Below are positions 38,729-46,838 of a stretch of 64,000 bases of DNA, one piece after another; position 1 is the stretch's first letter, and each line of letters opens with the position of its first letter. Source of the DNA: Anaerofilum hominis. Lineage in GTDB: Bacteria; Bacillota; Clostridia; Oscillospirales; Ruminococcaceae. The position numbers were made by a program, and so were the translations under genes. The notes under the pieces were generated by a model, which saw nothing but the letters and a program-made list of their open reading frames with translations, was not told the origin of the DNA and did not search any database. The stretch covers positions 186,001-250,000 of the forward strand of contig NZ_JACONZ010000003.1 of assembly GCF_014287275.1 (NCBI RefSeq), given 5' to 3'.

Positions 38729-38870
38729 GAGGGTCAGCCTCTTTCAACACAGATTCCGCACGGGCCGCCGGGCAGAAAATGCGGCGGCAGCGCTTGCTGC
38801 GCTTTCCCGTTCTCGGTGCCTTTAGTTTACCGCACTTATCTTTCAAACCCTTTTAGAAAGGCTGAACCGC

Positions 38871-38902
38871 GGCTTAAGGTTTTCTTAGCAAAAACTTAAG
38901 CC
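38871..38902. promoter_or_regulatory. Interrupted palindrome upstream of the vanG-like operon
   Basis: GGCTTAAG (38871-38878) and CTTAAGCC (38895-38902) are perfectly complementary, with inner TTTT/AAAA pairs extending the symmetry. It lies about 150 bases before the ligase start; operator or RNA stem not decided. Confidence 0.4.
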
Positions 38903-38950
38903 CGCCCGGCGCTTTGCGCGGGAGTTCCCGGCAGAGCCCGCGGGGACCCT

Positions 38951-39037
38951 GTCGAAAAAAGACCGGGCCGCACCGCCCGGTGACCGCGAAAAACAAAAAA
39001 ATGCGGGGACGGCGGCCAAACCGTTCCCCACATTTCA
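38951..39037 (-). terminator. Two tandem terminators of the Crp/Fnr locus
   Basis: Minus strand: an AAATG(T)GGGGAACGG stem (38998-39037) followed by TTTTTTTGTTTTT, then an ACCGGGC/GGCCCGGT stem (38951-38983) followed by TTTTTT. Confidence 0.75.
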
Positions 39038-39262
39038 GTATGCTGTAAAGCGCGGCGCGGCCGCGCTTTTTCCTGTTTTGGCGAAAACAACGCCGGATGG
39101 CGCGCCGCCGCGTTTTCCGCGCCCGCCTGGCGGCATTCGATGCGGTATTCGGAGCGGCGCTGGCGCAGCCGGTGCGGGCCGCCCCCCGAGAGCGCGGGCC
39201 CGCTTTTGCTTTCCCCGGCAGGGGGAAAAGCCCGGCGCCCGCCGGTTTTGGATCTTTCCCCC

Positions 39263-39891
39263 TCAGCGGGGCAGATGGGCCAGCAGGCGCGGCTCGTCCA
39301 GCACCCGGAAACGCTTGTTCTCATAGCACAGAATACCCTCCGCGGCGCAGGCCGCAAGGGCGCGGTTCAGGCTGCGCAGCGGCAGGTTGGTCTCCGCGCG
39401 AAGGGCCTCTTTGGTGAGGGCGGACAGGCGCCCGCCGCGGTGCCAGACCGCAGCGCAGCGCAGGATCTTTTCCCGCGCGGTGGAGCGGGAAAAACAGTCC
39501 AGCGCGATGGCGTTTTGGGCTGTCTTTTCCACGATCTGGCGGATCACGTGACAGTTGAACTCAAAATCGCTTTTCATCCATTCCAGAAAGCGGTCGCCCG
39601 GCAGCCGCAGCAGGCGGCAGGGGCTGAGGGCCGCGACGTTGATGATGTTGCCCCCGGGGCGAACACCTCAAATTCACCGAACAGGCTTCCCGGCTGGTAG
39701 TAAAAGACCGAGCTGACCGTCCCCTGTGCGCTTTGCAGATATCCCTCTGCGCTGCCCTCCAGCAGCAGATAGACCCAGCGATCCTCTTCGCCCTCCCACA
39801 GGATGGGCGCGCCCGCCTCAAAGCGGATCGGCTCAAAGCTGTCGGAGACCCGCTGCGGGGCGCTTTCCATAAAATCCGTCAGCTGCTTCAT
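39263..39891 (-). pseudogene. Crp/Fnr-family regulator, frameshifted
   Basis: Two frames give one protein. 39891 to about 39655 encodes a cyclic-nucleotide-binding-like domain (RFEAGAPILWEGEEDRWVYL, YQPGSLFGEFEVFAPG); the sequence then continues, one base out of frame, with NIINVAALSPCRLLRLPGD and a winged helix TNLPLRSLNRALAACAAEG ending at 39263. One missing base in a C5 run (39651-39655) explains the break. ATG 39891 has GGGAGA eight bases upstream. It could be a real null allele or a sequencing error in the homopolymer. Intact, it would be about 210 residues. Confidence 0.75.
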
Positions 39892-40137
39892 GTGCATGCT
39901 CTCCCTTTTTTCGAAGTTGTTTTGCCCCGGAGCGGCAAAAAGTATTTCAGCGTCGCTGTCCTCAGGATGGGGGAAAAGCCGGAGCGGGCCGGCTTTTGAT
40001 GTTCCGCTGTGCGCCTCTGTCAAAAAAATGGCCGCGCGCCGCTTTTTGCGCGCATCCGCCGCCCGGGGGCGGGCGCGATCGTATTTTGACCGGCCCTGCG
40101 GCAGGGGGCGGCTGTGTGAAAAATCGGTGTGCACGGG
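39892..40137. other. Intergenic stretch, no gene seen
   Basis: Divergent region between the Crp/Fnr pseudogene and the glycosyltransferase. No supported frame or repeat. Confidence 0.45.
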
Positions 40138-40166
40138 TTGTGCGGCGCGGGCAAATGGGGTATAGT
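40138..40166 (+). promoter_or_regulatory. Promoter of the glycosyltransferase gene
   Basis: TTGTGC (40138-40143), 17-base spacer, TATAGT (40161-40166), 75 bases before the start. Confidence 0.55.
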
Positions 40167-40240
40167 AAAGGGAACGGCGGTCCGCGGGGCTTTGCCCCGC
40201 GCCGCGCGGAACAGGAGATCAAAAAGGATGGGAAAAACAG

Positions 40241-41203
40241 ATGGACAAGCCGGTCTTATATATCGTCATCCCCTGCTACAATGAGCAGGAGGTGCTGCCG
40301 ATCACCAGCGGGCTGTTTTTGCAGAAGATCCGGGACCTCGCCGCGGCGGGCAAGATCAGCGGCGACAGCCGGGTGCTGTTTGTCAACGACGGTTCCCGGG
40401 ACGATACCTGGCAGATCATCCAGCGGCTGGCGGAGGAGGACGAGCACTTCGAGGGGGTCAGCCTTTCCCGCAACCGGGGACATCAGAACGCGCTGCTGGG
40501 CGGCCTGATGACCGCAAAAGACCGCTGCGACGTGACCATTTCCATCGACTGCGACGGACAGGACGACATCGACGCCATGGACGCGATGATCGACGCCTAT
40601 CTGGACGGCTGCGAGGTGGTCTACGGCGTGCGCTCCAAGCGCGCCACCGACACCTTTTTCAAGCGGTTCACGGCCGAGGGGTTCTATCATCTGATGAACT
40701 GGCTGGGCGCGGGCATCGTTTTTAACCACGCCGATTACCGGCTGATGAGCAGCCGGGTGCTGGACGAGTTCGCAAACTATAAAGAGGTGAACATCTTCCT
40801 GCGGGGCATGGTGCCGCTGGTGGGCTTCAAGAGCACCAGCGTCTACTACGAGCGGGCCGAGCGGATAGCGGGCGAGAGCCATTACCCGCTGAAGAAGATG
40901 CTGGCCCTGGCCTTTGACGGCATCACCAGCCTGTCGGTGAAGCCCATCCGCATGATCACCGGCCTGGGCGTAGTGGTGTCGGTGCTCAGCTTCATCGGGG
41001 TGCTCTGGGCCATCATAGCCGCCCTGAGCGGCCACGCGGTGGCGGGCTGGGCCAGCACGGTCTGCATGGTCTGTTTTATGGGCGGCGTACAGCTGCTGTG
41101 CCTGGGCGTGATCGGCGAGTACATCGGCAAGATCTATATGGAGACCAAGGCGCGCCCCCGCTATATCATCAGCGAGCACACCTGGGACGGCGCGGAGAAA
41201 TAG
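40241..41203 (+). CDS. GT2 glycosyltransferase, polyprenyl-phosphate type with two C-terminal helices
   Basis: A 320-residue protein. N-terminal GT-A domain: VIPCYNEQEVLP, a DCDGQDDID metal-binding DxD-like motif near residue 105 and SVYYERAERIAGESHYPLKK. Two membrane helices near residues 240-300 end the chain. This is the layout of GtrB/ DPM1-like enzymes that load glucose or another sugar on undecaprenyl phosphate. No flippase or transferase partner is next to it, so the target glycan is unknown. Confidence 0.88.
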   Translation: MDKPVLYIVIPCYNEQEVLPITSGLFLQKIRDLAAAGKISGDSRVLFVNDGSRDDTWQIIQRLAEEDEHFEGVSLSRNRGHQNALLGGLMTAKDRCDVTISIDCDGQDDIDAMDAMIDAYLDGCEVVYGVRSKRATDTFFKRFTAEGFYHLMNWLGAGIVFNHADYRLMSSRVLDEFANYKEVNIFLRGMVPLVGFKSTSVYYERAERIAGESHYPLKKMLALAFDGITSLSVKPIRMITGLGVVVSVLSFIGVLWAIIAALSGHAVAGWASTVCMVCFMGGVQLLCLGVIGEYIGKIYMETKARPRYIISEHTWDGAEK

Positions 41204-41206
41204 CGG

Positions 41207-41242
41207 CCGCCCGCGCTCTGCGCGGGGCCGCGGGCGGTTTTC
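41207..41242 (+). terminator. Terminator of the glycosyltransferase gene
   Basis: CCGCCCGCG (41207-41215) pairs with CGCGGGCGG (41229-41237), then TTTTCC. Confidence 0.65.
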
Positions 41243-41442
41243 CGCGACAGGGCCGCCGGCCCGCATCGCCCGCGCTGCGCCCGGAAAAACCTGTCCTCTG
41301 CAGCGCTGGCAGAGCCGCGGTCTCTGCCCGGGTTTCCCGCCGTCTGCCGCGCGGCCGGGGCCGCGGGCGCAAAAGCGAGCGTCCAGGAAAGAATAGCCTT
41401 CTTTTTTCTGCCCAGACTAAGCGCAGAAAGGAGGCTTTTTTT

Positions 41443-41871
41443 ATGGAACAAAATGTAAAATTGCTGGAAGCCATCGTCAAATGCGGAGAGATGGGCCGGG
41501 GCACGCTGGACCATCTGGCCGATATCAATGAAAACGGCGCTTTTGCCGCCTCGATGCAGATCCAGCAGAACGAGTACGAGGCCATCCGCGAGGAGGCCGC
41601 GCATCAGCTGGCCGCCATGGGCCGCAGCGCGGAGCAGCTTTCGATGATGGAAAAGCTGAACACCGCCATGGGGGTCAAGATGAACACGCTCGCCGACAAA
41701 AGCGCCCGCCACATGGCAGAGATGCTCATCCAGGGCAGCACCATGGGCATCGTGGACCTGACCAAGGCGATGCGGGACAATCCCGGTGCCGGTGCGCAGG
41801 TGCAGGAGCTGGCCGACCGCATGGTCCAGTTCATGCAGCGCAACATTGAGGAATTGAAAGTTTATCTCTGA
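41443..41871 (+). CDS. Hypothetical helical protein
   Basis: A 142-residue soluble protein starting MEQNVKLLEAIVKCGEMGRG, with AAGGAGG eight bases before ATG 41443. It is rich in Met, Gln, Glu and Ala and looks wholly helical; no signal peptide, membrane helix or catalytic motif is seen. I do not recognise a family. Single gene with its own terminator. The good ribosome site and balanced composition support a real gene. Confidence 0.8.
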   Translation: MEQNVKLLEAIVKCGEMGRGTLDHLADINENGAFAASMQIQQNEYEAIREEAAHQLAAMGRSAEQLSMMEKLNTAMGVKMNTLADKSARHMAEMLIQGSTMGIVDLTKAMRDNPGAGAQVQELADRMVQFMQRNIEELKVYL

Positions 41872-41892
41872 CCGGGGCGCTGCCCCGCGGAG

Positions 41893-41942
41893 GGCAAAAA
41901 GCGGGAGGCGGGGCTCATCCCCCGGCCTCCCGCTTTTGCCGT
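41893..41942 (+). terminator. Terminator after the helical protein gene
   Basis: GGCAAAAAGCGGGAGGC (41893-41909) pairs with GCCTCCCGCTTTTGCC (41925-41940), followed by GTTTTG. May also act on the minus strand. Confidence 0.75.
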
Positions 41943-42052
41943 TTTGCCCGTGCGGTTGCCGCAGCGCCGCAGCCTGGGCCCCGGCGGCCGCGCTGCGGCC
42001 CGGAGCCCGGGGAAAACCATATTGCCCCCCGCGCCGCCGCGGGGGAGAGGGG

Positions 42053-42295
42053 TCAGTACAGCGTGTGGGGCAGGCCGCTGCGCAGCCAGATGAGCAGCCC
42101 GGCGTAGACGCCCAGCAGGCCCAGCGCTATCCGCAGGACCAGCAGCAGGCCGAAGAAGCAGCCGAACAGGATCGCCGCATTTTTCAGCAGTTTTTGACGG
42201 CCGCTGTAAAAATAGGCGCCGATCAGCACCGCAAGGCCCACCAGCGCGCGGAGGGGGAAACCGATGGTGGGAAGAAGTCCGGCGATGGGAAGCAT
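42053..42295 (-). CDS. Small membrane protein, unknown
   Basis: An 80-residue protein with two strong hydrophobic segments (GFPLRALVGLAVLIGAYFY and the AAILFGCFFGLLLVLRIALG region) joined by a basic loop SGRQKLLKN. GGAGAAA precedes ATG 42295. It follows the PHP gene by 50 bases on the same strand, probably in one transcript. No family recognised. Confidence 0.7.
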   Translation of the reverse strand: MLPIAGLLPTIGFPLRALVGLAVLIGAYFYSGRQKLLKNAAILFGCFFGLLLVLRIALGLLGVYAGLLIWLRSGLPHTLY

Positions 42296-42345
42296 AAATT
42301 CATTTCTCCTGTCCCTGGGGGGAGATGCTCCCCCTGTACTTAAAT

Positions 42346-43047
42346 TTAAAGTCCTCTGATGAGCCGCTGCAGGCAGGACCCCTCGCCCAGCGCGCGCGGC
42401 GCGGCGGAGATGTCCTCCAGATAGTGGGCGTCCGAGCTGGTGAGGATCTCATAGCCCTGGGGCAGCCGGCCCGAAGCGATAAGAGGCGGCAGCCGGGCGG
42501 GGTCGTGGACCTCTACCGCGGAAAAGGCGGGCGCTTCCGGCATAATGCCCAGCACCGAGAGGATGGAATAGCTCTCCCGGTCCACATGGGCCGGCACGGC
42601 CACCCCTCCCAGCTCGGCGCAGCGGGCGGCGGCCTCCTCCAGCCCCATGCCGCAGGCACTCACCAGCAGTTTGTCCACCCGCCGCAGCTCGTGGTCCTCC
42701 TCATCCATCACAATCTGCTCGCCAAAGACCGCCTCGTCGCAGGGGATCTCCGGCAAAAGCGCGTAGATCTCCCGGGAAAGACAGAGCGCGGCCTCCACGG
42801 TGGGCAGATAACAGAGCAGATGGATCTCCTCGGCGGTGTTCATCTCGATGCCGGGCAGCAGTTTTACCCCGTAGGCGGCGCAGGCCTTTTGGATATAAGG
42901 CAGATTTTCGGCCGAGTTGTGGTCGGTGAGGGAGATCAGGCCGATGCCGTTCAGCCGGGCGAAGCCCGCGATGTTGGCGGGGGTCATGGCGTTGTCGCCG
43001 CAGGGGGACAGGCAGGAATGCAGATGCAGGTCATAGGTAAGCGGCAT
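42346..43047 (-). CDS. PHP-domain metal-dependent phosphoesterase
   Basis: A 233-residue PHP protein: metal motifs DLHLHSCLSPCGD, SLTDHNS, GIEMNTAEEIHLLCYL, HVDRES and a closing SSDAHYLEDI. The His/Asp set for a trinuclear metal site is complete. PHP proteins of this size hydrolyse phosphoesters (nucleotides, histidinol phosphate). GGAAAGGGGG precedes ATG 43047. In clostridial hydrogenase clusters a PHP gene commonly sits by DRTGG and HfsB-like genes, as here. Confidence 0.9.
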   Translation of the reverse strand: MPLTYDLHLHSCLSPCGDNAMTPANIAGFARLNGIGLISLTDHNSAENLPYIQKACAAYGVKLLPGIEMNTAEEIHLLCYLPTVEAALCLSREIYALLPEIPCDEAVFGEQIVMDEEDHELRRVDKLLVSACGMGLEEAAARCAELGGVAVPAHVDRESYSILSVLGIMPEAPAFSAVEVHDPARLPPLIASGRLPQGYEILTSSDAHYLEDISAAPRALGEGSCLQRLIRGL

Positions 43048-43372
43048 GCGCCGTCCCCCTTTCCGCGCGGGGCGTGCGCCGAACGGCCCGGCGCGCGCTC
43101 CTCTTTTATTTTTGGGGCTGCAGGACCGAAAAACGCGCCCGCCGTGCCCATGGCGGGATGCCGCATGCGGCTTTCCCGGGCGGCGCAGAAACGCACGCCG
43201 CCGCTCCGTCGGGGCAGAAACCAGAAGCGGCGCTCCGCGGCGACCACCCGGCAGAGGGCCGGCCGATCGGTCCGCCCCGGGCGAAAGCCGCCCCTTTTTC
43301 GTCAGATCATCAGATCAGAAGAGAAAACGCGCCGGGGGAACGCGCCGCCGCGTGCCGCGCGTGCCGTCCGCC
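43048..43372. other. Intergenic stretch, no gene seen
   Basis: GC-rich gap between PHP and the 112-residue DRTGG-like gene; no supported frame, repeat or clear promoter. Confidence 0.45.
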
Positions 43373-43711
43373 TCAGCGGGGGAGCAGCTGCCCGGCAACA
43401 GCCGCCGCGGCCTCAAACTCCGGCAGCGGGGTCAGGGCGATGTTGATGCCCTGCTGGGCGGCCCGGGCCCGGGCGTCCTCCATCAGCACCGCGTCGTGGC
43501 AGAGCACGATCAGCGCCGCGTCGGCCAGGCTTGCCACCGCCACCGCGTTGATACTGCCCATCACAGTGCACCAGGCGCAGCCCTCACCGGCCCGCCCCAT
43601 GGCCCAGGAGAGCAGGTCCCCGCAAAAGCCGCCGCGGATCTCTTTGTCCGGTTCCGGCAGGGGAAAGGCGGGGGTAAACCCGCAGCGTTCACACAGTTCG
43701 GCAGCCGTCAT
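43373..43711 (-). CDS. DRTGG-like small protein of the hydrogenase cluster
   Basis: A 112-residue protein: FCGDLLSWAMGRAGEGCAWCTVMGSINAVAVASL (cited: CGDLLSWAMGRAGEGCAW) and ALIVLCHDAVLMEDARARA, the pattern of DRTGG/HprK N-domain-like proteins found with [FeFe]-hydrogenases. AAGGGGG precedes ATG 43711. It may bind a nucleotide or sense redox; role unproven. Two Cys-containing patches are present. Confidence 0.8.
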   Translation of the reverse strand: MTAAELCERCGFTPAFPLPEPDKEIRGGFCGDLLSWAMGRAGEGCAWCTVMGSINAVAVASLADAALIVLCHDAVLMEDARARAAQQGINIALTPLPEFEAAAAVAGQLLPR

Positions 43712-43790
43712 GGCGGCAGCCCCCTTTCCCGCCCCGCGCGGGGGCGTCTGTTCTTTTGATTGTTTGACTTATTGTTTGACCGGCCGCAGA

Positions 43791-43859
43791 GGCTGCAAAA
43801 ACGCCGCCGTACGCCCGCCATGGGGCGCAAAGGGCTGCAAAAGCGCCGCCGCGCGCCCG
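43791..43859. repeat. 27-base direct repeat, two copies
   Basis: GGCTGCAAAARCGCCGCCG... at 43791-43817 and 43833-43859 (42 bases apart, about three mismatches), in the gap between the HfsB-like gene and the DRTGG-like gene. A TTGTTTGAC direct repeat lies just upstream near 43761-43780. Confidence 0.6.
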
Positions 43860-43860
43860 T

Positions 43861-45153
43861 TCAGCCCTTGCCCGCGCGGCCGTCCTTGTCGATGTGCAGC
43901 GCCCGGAGCACGGCCTCCATCCGCTCGCGCAGCAGCACCACACAGTCGTCCAGGTCGCCGTCTCCCTTGACGATATCCTCCGCCAGAGCCTTGCAGGTGG
44001 GCGCGCCGCAGCTGCCGCAGTCCAGGCCTGGCAGGGCGTCCAGCAGTCGCTGCATCTCGGAATAGCGGGCAAAGCTCTCGCTGGTGTCGCCGCCCAGCTC
44101 TAGCACCGGCTGGTACTCCATGGCGCGGTCCCATTTGGCCTCGGCGGGAAGCTCTTCCCCCAGGTGATTGCGGCTCACCGGCAGATACCGGCGCAGAAGC
44201 TTCAGCTTGGCCTTGGCGATATAGGGGTTTTCCACGGTCAGCACCCCGCCCACGCAGCCGCCCGCGCAGGCGTCCAGCTCGACAAAGTCCAGCTCGCCCA
44301 GCTTTTCGTCCTCCAGATCCTCCAGCACCTTGATCACGTTTTCGATGCCGTCGGCGGCCAGATAACGCTCGGTGGAGATGAGGCCCGCGGCCTCGCCGCC
44401 GCTTTCCGCCCAGCCCATGCCGATGCGGCCGCTGGCGGAGAGGGGCTGGGGCTCGGCGTGTTTCATCAGGCGCAGCAGTTTGGGGTAGACGTCCTTGATG
44501 GCAACGACCGCGTCGATCTCGCTTTTTTCGCTGCCCAGCGGCATCCGCATGGCGGTCACCTTGGCCGGACAGGGGCTGATGAAGATGGCGCCGATCCGCT
44601 CCGGCGGCAGGCCGGTGCGGGCGGCGGCCTCCTTTTTGGCCAGCCGCGCGGCCAGTTCCACCGGGGCCACCAGCGGCAGGACATTGGGCACCAGCTCGGG
44701 AAAACGCACCCGGATCAGCCGTGAGACCGCCGGGCAGGCGGAGCTGATGACCGGTTTGAGCGTGTCCGGGCGGGCGAGATAGCGCCGGGTCGCGTCGCTG
44801 ACCAGCTCGGCGGCCCGGGCCACCTCGTACACCTCGGCAAAGCCCATGTCCCGCAGGGCGGTGAGCAGCAGGTCGGTGTCCTCCAGGTTGTTGAACTGGG
44901 CGTAAAGGCTGGGCGCGGGCAGCGCGATGGGATAGTCGTAATCGCCGATGACCGACAGGGGATCATAAATGGGCTGCTTGGCGTGGTGCGGGCAGATGCG
45001 GATGCACTCGCCGCAGTCGATGCAGCGCTCAGGGCTGATGGCGGCCTTGCCGTCCCGCACCCGGATGGCCTCGGTGGGGCAGCGTTTGATGCAGTTGATG
45101 CATCCCTTGCACTTGTCCCGGTCCAGTGTGACCGAATGGAAAAACTCGCGCAC
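43861..45153 (-). CDS. HfsB-like [FeFe]-hydrogenase-domain protein with ferredoxin clusters
   Basis: A 430-residue iron-sulfur protein: N-terminal 2[4Fe-4S] ferredoxin (CKGCINCIKRCP, CIDCGECIRICP), a hydrogenase-like domain, and a C-terminal extra cluster motif CGSCGAPTC. The active-site motifs are altered: SSACPAV, SPCPAK and LDACAGGCVGG. This suits the HfsB/sensory group rather than a main catalyst. I start at GTG 45153 (GAGGAGG eight bases upstream); the TTG at 45159 is too close. It is preceded by the ATPase and DRTGG genes, a known regulatory cluster of clostridial hydrogenases. Confidence 0.85.
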   Translation of the reverse strand: MREFFHSVTLDRDKCKGCINCIKRCPTEAIRVRDGKAAISPERCIDCGECIRICPHHAKQPIYDPLSVIGDYDYPIALPAPSLYAQFNNLEDTDLLLTALRDMGFAEVYEVARAAELVSDATRRYLARPDTLKPVISSACPAVSRLIRVRFPELVPNVLPLVAPVELAARLAKKEAAARTGLPPERIGAIFISPCPAKVTAMRMPLGSEKSEIDAVVAIKDVYPKLLRLMKHAEPQPLSASGRIGMGWAESGGEAAGLISTERYLAADGIENVIKVLEDLEDEKLGELDFVELDACAGGCVGGVLTVENPYIAKAKLKLLRRYLPVSRNHLGEELPAEAKWDRAMEYQPVLELGGDTSESFARYSEMQRLLDALPGLDCGSCGAPTCKALAEDIVKGDGDLDDCVVLLRERMEAVLRALHIDKDGRAGKG

Positions 45154-45239
45154 GGACAAAACCTCCTCGCTCTCGACTGAAAACGCCCCGCCCGCCGCGC
45201 CTGCGGCCGCAGGGGCGCAAAAAGCACCGGCCGGGCCCG

Positions 45240-45680
45240 TCAGGCCCGGCCCAGACGCACCGCCATCTGGATGCGGGTGCCCTCGCCCACGACGGATTCG
45301 ATCTGGAACTCGTCGGTGTATTTTTTCATGTTGGGCAGGCCCATGCCGGCCCCGAAGCCCAGGCTGCGCACCTCGTCGGGCGCGGTGGAATATCCCTCGC
45401 TCATGGCCAGCGGGATGTCCTCGATGCCCGGCCCCTGGTCGGACAGCGTCATATCCACCCGCTGGGGGGTGACGGCCACCTCGATCTCGCCGCCCCCGGC
45501 GTGGATGGCCAGGTTGATCTCGCCCTCGTACAGCGAGATGGCCACCTTGCGCACCGCGTCGGGCGGGAAGCCCAGCGCCTTGAGGCGCGCCTTCAGGTCG
45601 GCGCTGGCCTCCCCGGCGCGGGTGAAATCGTCCCCCGGTACGTCGTAGTGCAGGCGGATCGCCTGCGTCGTCTCACCCAT
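45240..45680 (-). CDS. RsbW-like ATP-binding protein
   Basis: A 146-residue GHKL ATPase domain: N box ISLYEGEINLAIHAGGG, G1 SDQGPGIEDIPLAM and G2 GFGAGMGLPNMKKY. It resembles anti-sigma factor kinases (RsbW/SpoIIAB). ATG 45680 comes one base after the stop of the DRTGG gene (TGAGATG), so they are coupled. In hydrogenase clusters this family accompanies HfsB-like proteins; a serine-kinase or switch role is plausible but unproven. Confidence 0.85.
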   Translation of the reverse strand: MGETTQAIRLHYDVPGDDFTRAGEASADLKARLKALGFPPDAVRKVAISLYEGEINLAIHAGGGEIEVAVTPQRVDMTLSDQGPGIEDIPLAMSEGYSTAPDEVRSLGFGAGMGLPNMKKYTDEFQIESVVGEGTRIQMAVRLGRA

Positions 45681-45681
45681 C

Positions 45682-46029
45682 TCAGCCCACACCGCCTCTC
45701 AGCCCTTGTTCATAGAGCAGCCCGCAGGCGGTGAACATGGTGTGGCGGGTGCAGAGGATGGCCATCCCCCGCTCTTCCGCCAGGGCAAGGATGCCCGCGT
45801 CCGGGCGCTTGCCGCGCACAAAGACGATGCAGATCATGTCCATCATGTCCGCGGTGCGCACCACCTGCGGGTTGTTGAGGCCGGTGATCAGCACCGACTG
45901 ATCCTTGACAAAGGCCAGCACGTCGCTCATCATATCGCTGCCGCAGGCGGTGTGGACCTCTTTTTCCAGGTCCGCCCCCGGCGTCAGCAGCTGTGCGTCC
46001 AGAATCTGAATGATATCGGAAATTTTCAT
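45682..46029 (-). CDS. DRTGG-domain protein
   Basis: A 115-residue DRTGG-domain protein beginning MKISDIIQILDAQLL, with ACGSDMMSDVLAFVKDQSVLITGL and ERGMAILCTRHTMFTACG. ATG 46029 follows GGAGGG. First gene of the minus-strand hydrogenase-associated operon, divergent from the hydABC operon. The domain is related to the N-part of HPr kinase and CBS-linked proteins and probably binds a small nucleotide. Confidence 0.87.
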   Translation of the reverse strand: MKISDIIQILDAQLLTPGADLEKEVHTACGSDMMSDVLAFVKDQSVLITGLNNPQVVRTADMMDMICIVFVRGKRPDAGILALAEERGMAILCTRHTMFTACGLLYEQGLRGGVG

Positions 46030-46102
46030 AAAAACCCTCCCTGCGGCGTGAAGCCGTAGCCGAAGTGCGCTCTCTGGCGGGCAGACCGCCTCTCTGCTGA
46101 CT

Positions 46103-46131
46103 ATTATATCGGATAACCGCAATCCGCGCAA
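46103..46131 (-). promoter_or_regulatory. Promoter of the DRTGG-HfsB operon
   Basis: Minus strand TTGCGC (46131-46126), 17-base spacer, perfect TATAAT (46108-46103), 75 bases before the start. Confidence 0.6.
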
Positions 46132-46210
46132 TGCACAAAAAAACTTGCGATATTTGTGCAACTTTTCGACAATTTCCAGTAAAAAAGAAATGGCGGCCGC
46201 CCGCTGGTTT

Positions 46211-46219
46211 TGGTATAAT
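46211..46219 (+). promoter_or_regulatory. Promoter of the hydrogenase operon (extended -10)
   Basis: TGGTATAAT at 46211-46219 is a consensus extended -10; the -35 is weak. It faces away from the promoter at 46103, about 100 bases apart, so the two hydrogenase operons share one control region. Confidence 0.6.
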
Positions 46220-46304
46220 GAATATGTCTGGAATTTTCGCATTTTTGCGGAATGCAATAAAGCCGCGGCTGGTTTTGCGCGGCTAAACAGGGAGGACTTT
46301 TTGT

Positions 46305-46793
46305 ATGGCGCGTGGAACAACAGTGCCCTTCAAGGGCACGCCGGAACAGGAGCAGCAGCTCAGGGCCTGGCTGGCGGAGCACAAAGACATGCCCGGGGCG
46401 GCAATGCCGGCCCTGCAGTATGCGCAGGAGGTCTATGGCTACCTGCCCATCGAGGTGCAGCGGATCGTGGCGGAAGAGCTGGACATGCCGCTGGAGGAGA
46501 TCTACGGCATCGCGACCTTTTATGCCCAGTTCAGCCTGAACCCCAAGGGGCAGTACAAGATCTCGGTGTGCCTGGGCACCGCCTGTTATGTCAAGGGCAG
46601 CGGCAAGATCTATGAGAAGCTGCAGGAAAAACTGGGGATCGCCGGCGGCGAGTGCACGCCGGACGGCAAGTTCAGCCTGGACGCCTGCCGCTGTGTGGGC
46701 GCCTGCGGCCTGGCCCCGGTCATGACCGTCAACGACGACGTCTACGGCCGTTTGACCGGCGACGAGCTGGACGAGATCCTGGCCAAGTATTGA
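46305..46793 (+). CDS. hydC: Hydrogenase subunit HydC (NuoE-like [2Fe-2S])
   Basis: A 162-residue thioredoxin-like [2Fe-2S] protein with the NuoE pattern: VCLGTACYVKGS, then DACRCVGACGLAPVM supply the four Cys. Together with the NuoF-like HydB and HydA it makes the trimeric bifurcating hydrogenase that oxidises NADH and ferredoxin to make hydrogen. First gene of a five-gene operon on the plus strand. Confidence 0.93.
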   Translation: MARGTTVPFKGTPEQEQQLRAWLAEHKDMPGAAMPALQYAQEVYGYLPIEVQRIVAEELDMPLEEIYGIATFYAQFSLNPKGQYKISVCLGTACYVKGSGKIYEKLQEKLGIAGGECTPDGKFSLDACRCVGACGLAPVMTVNDDVYGRLTGDELDEILAKY

Positions 46794-46838
46794 ACTGCGG
46801 CCGCCCCGTGAGGGCGGACGAAAGGAGCCGGGGACACC

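Larger units (their letters stand above)
38729..39262. other. Intergenic stretch, terminators and palindrome
   Basis: No gene supported. Contains the palindrome at 38871-38902 in front of the vanG-like operon and two terminators (38951-38983, 38998-39037) belonging to the Crp/Fnr locus. The part 39040-39262 is very GC-rich without visible signals. Confidence 0.5.
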
